Source: UBA966 sp046350355
GTDB taxonomy: Bacteria; Planctomycetota; Phycisphaerae; Phycisphaerales; SM1A02
DNA length: 64,000 nucleotides
Direction of reading: 5' to 3'
NCBI GenBank assembly: GCA_046350355.1
Contig: JAXMAN010000001.1
Location: 1,054,001-1,118,000 of the forward strand
Of this stretch, positions 6,718-13,698 are shown piece by piece; positions within the stretch are counted from its first letter, which is position 1; each line of letters opens with the position of its first letter. Under the pieces are notes generated by a model that saw only the letters and a program-made list of their open reading frames with translations, searched no databases and had not been told where the DNA came from. A program made the translations under genes and the position numbers.

Positions 6718-8349
6718 ATGGAAGCTATGACTGCGATCGTAACCCTGTTGTTCGCGATGATTGGCGCCATGGGGGGCTCCATTCCCGGCGGCAGCCTGAG
6801 GACCATCGATATCGAGTTTGGTTGGATCTGGTCGCTAGAAGAGCCTGGGGTGCCCGTCCGGATCGACAACCCAACCGATCGGACCATTGCCCTAGAGAGT
6901 GACCTGGTTCCGTACGCCGACTTCGTGCGGCGTCGCGTGGTGGACGATGCATCACATTCCACTCGCGGTGTCTGTTCGTTCCCTTGCGCGATCGAGGCCG
7001 CTGCACAAGATGGTCGGCCCGTGGCGCTGGTCCGTGAAGATCCATCGAATCACGCGACTCAACTGGCAATCGAGAGCTTCCCCTATGTAGATCGGGCGGC
7101 GCCGGAGATACTCCTCAACAGAGACGTCGTCGAACGGCTGATCGCAGACTGCGCCATGTCGGAGCGGCATGCAGAAGCAGCTCGAGGGCTGTGGGGGCAG
7201 TACATGTCGCAATTGAACGACGCGTGCAAGCGGGTCTTGGACATCTTTCAGAAAAGAAACTGGGAGCTTGCCGTCTTTCATCTGCCAGCGCTTTCCCAGG
7301 ATCCCGCCCCGGGAGCGGCAGGTTCCGGTGAGTACAAGCGACTTGAGGACGCCCGGAAGCGAGCCAAGGCAGGTGATGTCCCCATTCTCGACGGCCAGGG
7401 CTACCTGAGGGAGTACAACCTGCTGACCGATTCGCTCTACGCGGAGACGGTCGGGTCAGAGCGGCTGTGCCGGGAGCGTTTCCTATCCGGCTTCGTTTTG
7501 CTCGTTGGCGACGACTCGCTGGGGCCAGCGATCGCGAACCGTGCAGTTGCGCGCGCCCTCGAAGCAAGTTGTCGCAGTGAGTTTTCGGGGACAGGTTTAG
7601 GCCTGCGAGTCTCGGCGCCGTTCTTGTCATGTGTTTCCGACGCTCTCGCGAAGGGGGGCGGGCTGCAAGGACTCAGTCCGAACGGACTGTCACTTGTGCA
7701 CCAGGCGGACCAGGTGACGAGAGATGTTCAGGCCGCATTGTTGAAGCATGACCTCGATGTGGCCGCTGCGGCGGAACGATTCATGGCGGCGCGATCGCGA
7801 TTTTGGGGAGTGGCTGCAATTGCACGCCAGGATGGGGCCTCGAACCCGATTTCCGATGCAAGCCGCAACTGTGATCTTGCGGTGCGCCAGATCGAGCGCG
7901 CTCGTTGGGATTGCGCGAAGTCGATTGGAACGCTGCGCGAGTCCGCCTTGGGAAGCGCCTCCTCCCCTGATGCTTGGTTGACGGCCGTTCGGAAATGCAT
8001 GGCTCCAGAGCTCTACAAGGCTTCTTTCACTGATCGCTTGGCGGCCGCAATCCAAGCGAAGCTCACGCCCGGGTGCGAGGAGTTCGGAAAGCTGTCGAGC
8101 GCGATAGAGCAGTTTGAAGTGGGTCGCGCCGCACTGCGGTGCAGGGTGTTCGAGTCGATGCTCAGCGAATGCGGGTTCACGCCGAGTTCTTCTTTGTGGG
8201 CCGTCAGTCCCGAACGATCCGAAGTAGCTCGTTCGCTTGCTTCGCTGGCGGGCTTGGAGTCTCAATTCGTACAGGAGTTGAGGACCTTTGTCCCCGATCA
8301 GGAACAGTGGCGCACGTTGACCTCGGAGTTTCGATCCGGGTCCGAGTAG
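6718..8349 (+). CDS. Secreted helical hypothetical protein, possible paralog of the 2.1-3.4 kb product
   Basis: Translation from ATG 6718 gives MEAMTAIVTLLFAMIGAMGG, a signal peptide, and a 543-residue protein; an ATG at 6688 would put ten polar residues in front of the signal and is less likely. A beta-rich N-terminal domain with the phrase I-D-N-P-T-D-R-T-I-A-L precedes long charged helices with scattered cysteines. There is no known family. Helical stretches resemble the secreted protein at 2100-3446 in register of Arg, Ala and Leu residues, although identity is low. It is monocistronic, about 190 bases behind the RX4H-protein gene and 100 bases before IS3-derived copy 3. Function unknown; an exported structural or binding role is only a guess. 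Confidence 0.7.
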   Translation: MEAMTAIVTLLFAMIGAMGGSIPGGSLRTIDIEFGWIWSLEEPGVPVRIDNPTDRTIALESDLVPYADFVRRRVVDDASHSTRGVCSFPCAIEAAAQDGRPVALVREDPSNHATQLAIESFPYVDRAAPEILLNRDVVERLIADCAMSERHAEAARGLWGQYMSQLNDACKRVLDIFQKRNWELAVFHLPALSQDPAPGAAGSGEYKRLEDARKRAKAGDVPILDGQGYLREYNLLTDSLYAETVGSERLCRERFLSGFVLLVGDDSLGPAIANRAVARALEASCRSEFSGTGLGLRVSAPFLSCVSDALAKGGGLQGLSPNGLSLVHQADQVTRDVQAALLKHDLDVAAAAERFMAARSRFWGVAAIARQDGASNPISDASRNCDLAVRQIERARWDCAKSIGTLRESALGSASSPDAWLTAVRKCMAPELYKASFTDRLAAAIQAKLTPGCEEFGKLSSAIEQFEVGRAALRCRVFESMLSECGFTPSSSLWAVSPERSEVARSLASLAGLESQFVQELRTFVPDQEQWRTLTSEFRSGSE

Positions 8350-8453
8350 AGCGCAGTACCAGGTGGAGCGATGAGGGGGCGAGCGCCTTTCAGAACGGTG
8401 AAGATGAGTCGGGCTGGGAGGGCCCGTCACCCAAGGGAAGCCCTCATCGCCCG

Positions 8454-8691
8454 CGACGGGTGTGCGCTGAACTGGCCCACCCCTTGTACGAGACTTTCGC
8501 CGCCCGAGGAACCGAGCCGACTCAGCTATCCGCACTCCGTTCGCGCGCGCTTGATCGACCAGCTTCAGTTTCGCGGCCTCCTGTCGGGACGGAGACGCTT
8601 CCGGTTCCACGCTTCAGCAGAGGCTCGTCTCGGTCCCTCGGGCCGTGAGAGTCTCTCTTAGAGGATGGACCTGTTCGGCGCACCCCTGTCA
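8454..8691 (-). mobile_element. IS3-derived MITE-like element, copy 3 (inverted)
   Basis: The left boundary reads GACGGGTGTGCGCTGAACTGG and the right boundary, reverse complemented, reads TGACAGGGGTGCGCCGAACA, so both terminal repeats of copy 1 are present in decayed form. On the minus strand a frame encodes Q-E-A-A-K-L-K-L-V-D-Q-A-R-A-N-G-V-R-I-A-E-S-A, the counterpart of E-E-V-V-A-K-L-R-Q-A-D-E-A-L-A-K-G in copy 1. The element is about 238 bases and shares more sequence with copy 2 than with copy 1. The gene starting at 8743 begins 51 bases beyond its right end. Confidence 0.7.
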
Positions 8692-8742
8692 CTGAGAGTG
8701 CACATGTATGTTTCCGCGATTGACCAACCTTTGAGGACAGCG

Positions 8743-9009
8743 ATGGACGACTCCAATCCTGAACAGACCGAAGCAGCCTGGGATCATGACGCCAAACTGG
8801 AAATCCTCGCCGAGGCAGGGGGTACGCTCGTCGTCGGCAATCCGGCTGGTTTGAAAAGCTTGGGACGGTTGTGTCTCGAACTCGCGAAGCGCCCGCCTGG
8901 AGTTCATTCGCACCTGGATGCCGCAAGCGGACGTGTGGATGCCACCAGCGACACCGTTTTGACGATCATGGTGGCGGATGCGAACGGAGAGGTGCCAGGC
9001 GTGCGCTGA
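8743..9009 (+). CDS. Small Imm32-like protein
   Basis: ATG 8743 with GAGGA at 8733-8737 gives an 88-residue acidic cytosolic protein; an upstream ATG at 8704 would add thirteen residues. The centre, N-P-A-G-L-K-S-L-G-R-L-C-L-E-L-A, followed by H-S-H-L-D and T-V-L-T-I-M-V-A, matches my memory of the Imm32 pattern (a Gly-Leu then Leu-rich helix, an H-x-H-L strand, then a hydrophobic strand) found in small immunity proteins of polymorphic toxin systems. No toxin gene is adjacent. The match is by pattern only, so the family name is tentative, but the gene itself is well supported by its ribosome-binding site. Confidence 0.6.
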   Translation: MDDSNPEQTEAAWDHDAKLEILAEAGGTLVVGNPAGLKSLGRLCLELAKRPPGVHSHLDAASGRVDATSDTVLTIMVADANGEVPGVR

Positions 9010-9035
9010 GCGGGTCGTCGTTCTCGGCGATCCCC

Positions 9036-9250
9036 TTTGCAATTTGCGAATTCGGCGACCTCCGCCCGTGTCCCTGATCGCTTTCAGCGCCATTTGGAAG
9101 CGGGTTGCCCCCGCTACTTCAGACGAAACGCCGCCGAGTGATCTGCGGCATTCTTCCTTGATGTGGTGTGGAGCGGACGCTCCTCGAGATTGCGTGAGAG
9201 GCGGGCAGAGACAGGAGGCGGGCACTGCGGATCCGGGAGTTGCAATCTCG
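9036..9250 (-). repeat. Foldback repeat B, copy 3 (two-armed)
   Basis: Read forward, 9036-9124 carries T-T-T-G-C-A-A-T-T-T-G-C-G-A-A-T-T-C-G-G, G-T-G-T-C-C-C-T-G-A-T-C and the ACTTCAGACGAAACGCCGCC block of the other copies. Read in reverse, 9250-9155 carries GATTGCAACTCCCGGATCCG, T-G-T-C-T-C-T-G, CGAGGAGCGTCCG and the same hairpin core. Both arms therefore resemble the first half of copy 2, making this an imperfect palindrome about 215 bases long, centred on the hairpin at 9125-9154. I see no gene in it, nor in 9251-9407. Confidence 0.55.
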
Positions 9251-9407
9251 CACCGGCGTTTGGGGGGCGGCGCCGCGGCAATGCCAGGCGAGAAGCGCAT
9301 CTCGGAGAGAGATATGCCCTTGGGGCCGGGTCACTCTCCCGCAAGCGCTGGAACGGTTCAGTGCGCACATGCCGGTTGACCGAATCGGCGCAGCAATCTC
9401 AGATCGT

Positions 9408-9824
9408 TCATGCGCCAGCGGAGTCCTGAAGAAGTCGTGGCAGATACCGTTTTAGAAGCGCCGCCTTGTATCTGACAGCCGAAGCCCATCCATCGGGACC
9501 ATTCAGCTCGGGCAGTGTGAGGCCTGGCGGATCTCCTCCTCGGTAGTGAAACCTTGAAACAGCGGTCATGAACAAATCCACGGCGCGCCCTGGCCCGGCG
9601 TCTGCTCCCGTGGAAATGTCGCAAGCGATAAATGGCGGGCCTCGCAGATCGCAGCTCAATCCGATCCAAAGTTCTCTCGCCTCGTAAGTCATGGAGCACC
9701 ACAAGTCACTTGAACTGCGTTCAATCTTCGGGCCGCGACACGCGTACTGAGTGGCCAAGAAGGCGAACTCCTTCTCAACATGAGACGCAACTATCTCGAA
9801 AGTAGGATGATTGGACGCCTTCAT
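9408..9824 (-). CDS. Hypothetical small cytosolic protein, immunity-like size
   Basis: The 138-residue product opens M-K-A-S-N-H-P-T-F-E-I-V-A-S-H-V-E-K-E-F-A-F-L, an amphipathic helix, then strands such as L-W-C-S-M-T-Y-E-A-R-E-L-W-I-G-L-S-C-D and a basic helical end. This helix-then-antiparallel-sheet layout, F-x-x-V-x-x-x-V-x-x-E-F-x-F-L then strands that alternate with polar turns, is common among orphan immunity-like proteins, but I cannot name a family. There is no signal peptide. The gene is divergent from the first 407-residue paralog, its start lying 114 bases from that one's. Codon use is less GC-biased than in the later part of the window. Confidence 0.65.
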   Translation of the reverse strand: MKASNHPTFEIVASHVEKEFAFLATQYACRGPKIERSSSDLWCSMTYEARELWIGLSCDLRGPPFIACDISTGADAGPGRAVDLFMTAVSRFHYRGGDPPGLTLPELNGPDGWASAVRYKAALLKRYLPRLLQDSAGA

Positions 9825-9937
9825 TTCTGCTCACTTTGGACGAGATTCGCTCGACCACCCTTCGCGGTGTTCCATGCGTTCGACGATCTGCTTGCCCGCC
9901 GCGCATTCGGCGACGCGGGGGATCCATCGAGGTGACT

Positions 9938-11161
9938 ATGACCGAGGTCAACTTCATCCGCTCCGCAGTCGAACCGCCAACGCGATTCGGCGTCCCGCAC
10001 GCGCCCGATCCGCATGAGCACTACCACGGAACAGTGGTCGGATGGCCCGGCGTCGAGGAGATTTGGTACGCACGCGCCGACGAGGCGCTTCCTCCCGTCA
10101 CCATTCAGTGGAGCCGGCTCCTGATCCGGAACGACCTGGCGCATTCCTTGGAGGTGCGCGGCCCCGTCCGAACCCGCTGGCTCGACGCCGCGCTCCTGAG
10201 TCCCGACAACTTCCACAAGGTCACTCATACTCCGAATCGGCTCAAGCTGCTCAAGCGGCTTCGGAAGACAGTCATCGAGCGGGCGTACATGATGCTCGAG
10301 TATCCAGGGGCGCCACCGGTACCGCGCTTCGATCTCCCGCACTATCGCCTCGAGTTTCCCAGCGACTACCCCGACCCCAAGGCGGCACCCGAACCTCCGG
10401 ATATCTGCCTTGTGCCGGAGGCCTCATTTGACGCAGTCCAGGGACTCTGCTCCTTGTGCTGGATCGCAGTCTTTGACCCTGGGCTTTGGCGGGCGATTGA
10501 GCCGCACGTCTCCAACTGGCACTTCCGGCGCGTCTGCGTTCCGCGCGACCGGATGCGGATTCCTCCGCCCGAGGGCGCTCCGCTGCGGCCTGAGATCCGG
10601 CACCGCACGATGTGGCGCTTGCATCCTCCGGTGCGCGCGCCCTACACCTTTCGATCGCTCATTGGGAAGGCGACTCCGCGGGGACCGGGATTTCGGTCAG
10701 TTCACTCGCCGCGGATCCACCCGGATCAGGTTGCCGATGATGGCGCCGTTCCGGAATTGATGCTGACCGACTCTGGGGCGGTGGTGACGCGCGAGCTCTG
10801 GGAGGCACTCCGGCAGTGGGGAGGCGTCGACGCCATCGGAGTCGATCTGGAGATTCGGCGCAGTCGTGTGCGGGCCGCCAGCATGCGCGGGCGCGAGTAC
10901 TTCTTCCTTCCACTGGCAGACGAGAGCAACCCCAAGCAGGGCGGCTTCCCGCATGTGTACGAGCCCCCCAGCGAGCGCTATTCGGAGCCGTTTCGCATGA
11001 ATCAGGGAAGTGTGCTCTCCGCCTCCTGGCTGGAGCGTCATCGGATCCACGAAGGTGCGGGCCTCACGATCGCGGACGAACGAGTCTTGAACGTCATCCG
11101 GCCGCACTGCGACCCCCGGCGCATCTGCGTCGAGGAAGTCGCGGCGCTCGAAGTCGGCTAG
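9938..11161 (+). CDS. 407-residue hypothetical protein, first of a tandem paralog pair
   Basis: ATG 9938 with GAGG five bases ahead gives 407 residues, the same length as the next gene; an ATG at 9836 would add an Arg-rich tail with no counterpart there. The protein is cytosolic and made of mixed strands and helices. Recurring phrases include E-I-W-Y-A-R-A-D, L-L-I-R-N-D-L, C-L-V-P-E-A-S-F, S-N-W-H-F-R-R-V, F-P-H-V-Y and V-E-E-V-A-A-L-E-V-G at the end, all mirrored in the paralog. Internally, several segments of the form strand, R/D, L/W, helix may be repeats of one unit (lligndl, avvtrelw, ltiaderv). That recalls immunity proteins of the DUF1629/Imm11 kind, but I cannot assign it. Function unknown. 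Confidence 0.75.
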   Translation: MTEVNFIRSAVEPPTRFGVPHAPDPHEHYHGTVVGWPGVEEIWYARADEALPPVTIQWSRLLIRNDLAHSLEVRGPVRTRWLDAALLSPDNFHKVTHTPNRLKLLKRLRKTVIERAYMMLEYPGAPPVPRFDLPHYRLEFPSDYPDPKAAPEPPDICLVPEASFDAVQGLCSLCWIAVFDPGLWRAIEPHVSNWHFRRVCVPRDRMRIPPPEGAPLRPEIRHRTMWRLHPPVRAPYTFRSLIGKATPRGPGFRSVHSPRIHPDQVADDGAVPELMLTDSGAVVTRELWEALRQWGGVDAIGVDLEIRRSRVRAASMRGREYFFLPLADESNPKQGGFPHVYEPPSERYSEPFRMNQGSVLSASWLERHRIHEGAGLTIADERVLNVIRPHCDPRRICVEEVAALEVG

Positions 11162-11319
11162 CGCCACCGCCCAGCTCTTCGGAGGTTTCCCACGGCAGTG
11201 AGGTGATCTCCGTCAAAAAACCGCACCGCAGCCTCCGTGTTCGACAACCGCCGCCGGGGTGATAGGCTCGACGACGTCATTGATCGACGCGGTCATGGCG
11301 ACGCAGGAGATCCAGCAAA

Positions 11320-12543
11320 TTGGTGACTGATCAGATCAGGTTCGTTCAATCGGCACGCCGGTACAAGGCCTGGACCGAGGTGCAGCACTTCGATCCAGAA
11401 GCTGTCGATCTCTACCACGGCCTCGACGCATCTTGGCCGGGCGAGTCGGAGATGTGGTATGTCCGTGCGGATGGCGAGTTCCCGCCCGTCTGCATGGTCG
11501 GTTCAAACCTGCTGCTCCGGCGCGACGTCGTGCCACCGATGCAGTTCAATGATCGGATTAAGTTGCGGTGGCGCAACGTGGCGCGAGTGCCGGAGAGCGG
11601 CTTTCGACGGGTGTGGAACTCCTCCAACAAGCTCGAAGCGGTCCGGGCCCTGAAGTCATCGGCCATCGAGGGGGCATATCTGGAGCTGACCTTTCCGAGG
11701 ATCGCGCCCTTTGTGGACTTCGAGCTGCCTCACGTGCTCGTCGAGTTTCCCGACTATCGAGCGGATCCCGACTTCTCCACGGCATGCATCGTTCCGGAGA
11801 GCGGACTCCGGGCTGTTCAAGGACTGGGGGCTATCCGCTGGCTCGCGATCTTCGACCCCAACCTTTGGAGCCACATCGAACCGCATGTGTCGAACCCGAA
11901 CTTCCGCCTTGTCAGCACGCCCCTGGAGAAGGCACGTCTCTGGCCCGACCGCGGCTCGCCTTCCAGTTCGGAGGTCCGCGCGCGTCTCATGTGGCGCCTC
12001 AATCCCCGGCCTCGGCCAGGTGGCGGGATCGAAGCGGTGGTCGCGGAGGCCATCCCGCTGGAGCCACAACCGGGCTTTCCGAGAATGCCCCCGAGAATCC
12101 ATGCAGACCAGCTCCCGAAGGAGGGCGGGGTCCCCGAACTGATGCTGGCTGGCGACGGGCTTGTCATCACGCAGGATCTTTGGTCGGAACTCAAGGACTG
12201 GAGCGGGCTGACGGGCTTCCCCGTCGAACTCGAGTACGGACGGGCGCGGGCGAACGCCGCTCGCCTGCAGCGGCACAGCTACGTCTACCTGGAGGCGACC
12301 TCCGAGCGGCTCGGATTCATCGGTGGCTTTCCCCATGTTTACGTGCGAGGCAGCAAGGTCTATCAGGAGGCATTCCACGATTGGAAGGGCAGCGTCTTCT
12401 CCGCGAACTGGATCGAGCGCCATCCCATCTTCCACTCGGGCGGCCTGGTGATCTCCGATCCCGACATCTGGGACTGGATCTCTCCCCGCTGCGATCCTGC
12501 GCGCATCGACGTCGAGTGCGTCCCGGCGCTCGAGGTTGGTTGA
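11320..12543 (+). CDS. 407-residue hypothetical protein, second of a tandem paralog pair
   Basis: The start is TTG 11320 (AGGAGA at 11305-11310, nine bases ahead) or GTG 11323. The product aligns end to end with the previous gene: E-M-W-Y-V-R-A-D against E-I-W-Y-A-R-A-D, N-L-L-L-R-R-D-V against R-L-L-I-R-N-D-L, E-P-H-V-S-N-P-N-F-R against E-P-H-V-S-N-W-H-F-R, and V-P-A-L-E-V-G against V-A-A-L-E-V-G at the C terminus. Identity is moderate, so the duplication is old or both copies were acquired as a pair. No catalytic motif stands out. The MntA-like gene follows 108 bases later. The 160-base gap before it may hold its own promoter. Confidence 0.75.
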   Translation: MVTDQIRFVQSARRYKAWTEVQHFDPEAVDLYHGLDASWPGESEMWYVRADGEFPPVCMVGSNLLLRRDVVPPMQFNDRIKLRWRNVARVPESGFRRVWNSSNKLEAVRALKSSAIEGAYLELTFPRIAPFVDFELPHVLVEFPDYRADPDFSTACIVPESGLRAVQGLGAIRWLAIFDPNLWSHIEPHVSNPNFRLVSTPLEKARLWPDRGSPSSSEVRARLMWRLNPRPRPGGGIEAVVAEAIPLEPQPGFPRMPPRIHADQLPKEGGVPELMLAGDGLVITQDLWSELKDWSGLTGFPVELEYGRARANAARLQRHSYVYLEATSERLGFIGGFPHVYVRGSKVYQEAFHDWKGSVFSANWIERHPIFHSGGLVISDPDIWDWISPRCDPARIDVECVPALEVG

Positions 12544-12651
12544 GAGCGCGATGCGCCGCGGAAGGCAGGGATGGTGCGGCGCTTGCAGCCGCACACGTTC
12601 CCGAACCGCCGGACGGGGACGGCGCGGCGCCGCGTGGGTAGGATTCGTCGC

Positions 12652-12954
12652 ATGTCTCCGCTGCCCATCCAGCTCCCGGTCGCCGAGATCGCCGACTTCT
12701 GCCGTCGGCACGGCATCGCGCGCCTCAGCCTGTTCGGGAGCGTGCTTCGGCAGGACTTCTCACCCACCAGTGACATCGACGTGCTGGTCGAGTTCGAGGC
12801 CGGCAGGGCGCCCGGGTTCATCGGGTTCGCGGGGCTGCAGATGGAGCTTTCGAAGATCCTCGGCCGCACCGTCGACCTGAGGACGCCCGCGGATCTTTCG
12901 GGCTACTTCCGCGACGAGGTGCTTCGAGAGGCGCGACTGCTGCATGCCGCGTAA
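12652..12954 (+). CDS. mntA: MntA-type nucleotidyltransferase antitoxin
   Basis: The 100-residue product belongs to the minimal nucleotidyltransferases. The signature is complete: G29-S30 in L-F-G-S-V-L-R, then S-D-I-D at 40-43 with Asp 41 and Asp 43 as metal ligands, in D-I-D-V-L-V-E-F-E. Proteins of this family neutralise their HepT partner by AMPylating it or by binding. ATG 12652 gives the normal family length; the frame is open further upstream but that part is Arg-rich and unlike the family. Its last eleven bases overlap the start of hepT, the usual order and coupling for this module. The middle Arg of the usual G-S-x-A-R-G is kept as R33, although the Gly is replaced by Gln. Confidence 0.88.
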   Translation: MSPLPIQLPVAEIADFCRRHGIARLSLFGSVLRQDFSPTSDIDVLVEFEAGRAPGFIGFAGLQMELSKILGRTVDLRTPADLSGYFRDEVLREARLLHAA

Positions 12955-13318
12955 CCGCTCCGGCGCTCCTGAGGACCGGATCCGCATCCAGCACATGATG
13001 GATGCCGCGCGCCAGGCCATCGAGTTTGCGGAAGGAAAGTCCCGCAAGAGCCTCGACGCCGATCCCATGTTGGCCCGTGCCCTGATGCACGCGATCCTCG
13101 AGATCGGCGAGGCCGCTTCACGGACTTCGGAGCTCGGCAGGAGCCGGGCGCCTGACGTGCCGTGGGCGCAGATCGTGGGCATGCGGAACCTGCTGATCCA
13201 CGTCTACTGGGGCGTCGACTTCGATCGCCTTTGGAAGACGGTGACCGAGGAGCTCCCTCTTCTGCTTGCGATGCTCGAGGCAGCGACGAAGGATTGGCCG
13301 ACGGCGCCTGACGCGTGA
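12944..13318 (+). CDS. hepT: HepT-type HEPN ribonuclease toxin (DUF86)
   Basis: The 124-residue product is a DUF86/HepT protein. Residues 81-88 read R-N-L-L-I-H-V-Y, the R-x4-H-x-Y motif that forms the RNase active site and the tyrosine modified by the MntA partner. The preceding helices, including L-M-H-A-I-L-E-I-G-E-A-A, match the family. It begins inside the last codons of mntA, so both come from one message, with the antitoxin gene first. The module probably serves stress response or phage defence and stabilises the surrounding accessory DNA. All key residues are present, so I expect it to be active. Confidence 0.9.
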   Translation: MPRNRSGAPEDRIRIQHMMDAARQAIEFAEGKSRKSLDADPMLARALMHAILEIGEAASRTSELGRSRAPDVPWAQIVGMRNLLIHVYWGVDFDRLWKTVTEELPLLLAMLEAATKDWPTAPDA

Positions 13319-13325
13319 GGGTGCG

Positions 13326-13499
13326 ATGAACGAACGGGGGGATCTCCCGCTCGATCCAAGTGAGCCGCAGCCCCTTTCCGAGCTTGTCACAGGGGCGTCT
13401 CGCTCCCGAGGAGAGGCGGTCCCCGACGCGCCTGTTCGAGACCTGATTCGCTCGGACTGCTTCGGGGGTCGAACAGGAAACTGGTCGACCCCACGGTGA
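13326..13499 (+). CDS. Possible short ORF after hepT
   Basis: A 57-residue frame beginning MNERGDLPLDPSEPQPL follows hepT with GAGGG five bases ahead. It is acidic and proline-rich, has no hydrophobic core and matches nothing I know, so it could be a decayed gene end or a chance frame. The remaining bases up to the next gene at 13699 contain a small hairpin (CCCCGA and TCGGGG near 13507-13526) and no other supportable gene. Confidence 0.25.
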   Translation: MNERGDLPLDPSEPQPLSELVTGASRSRGEAVPDAPVRDLIRSDCFGGRTGNWSTPR

Positions 13500-13698
13500 A
13501 GAGTGAACCCCCGATCGCAAGGTCGGGGCGTTCGCGTCTTTGCGCGTGCGTGCGCGCTCGTGCGGGAGGAGTTTGGGGCGGCGCGGGTCTCTCGCGATGG
13601 GCCGCGAGCACCGTGCGCGCGCTGGCGCGCCCTGCCTGGCTGCGACGTGAACACCATGGGCTGATCGTTGCGATTCGCGAGGTATCGTGGGAGCTCGC

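Noticed and set aside
3901..9250. Repeat B as an integron attC site.
   Set aside because: The core R-Y-Y-Y-A-A-C and G-T-T-R-R-R-Y boxes are not present at its ends, and no integrase gene is in the window.
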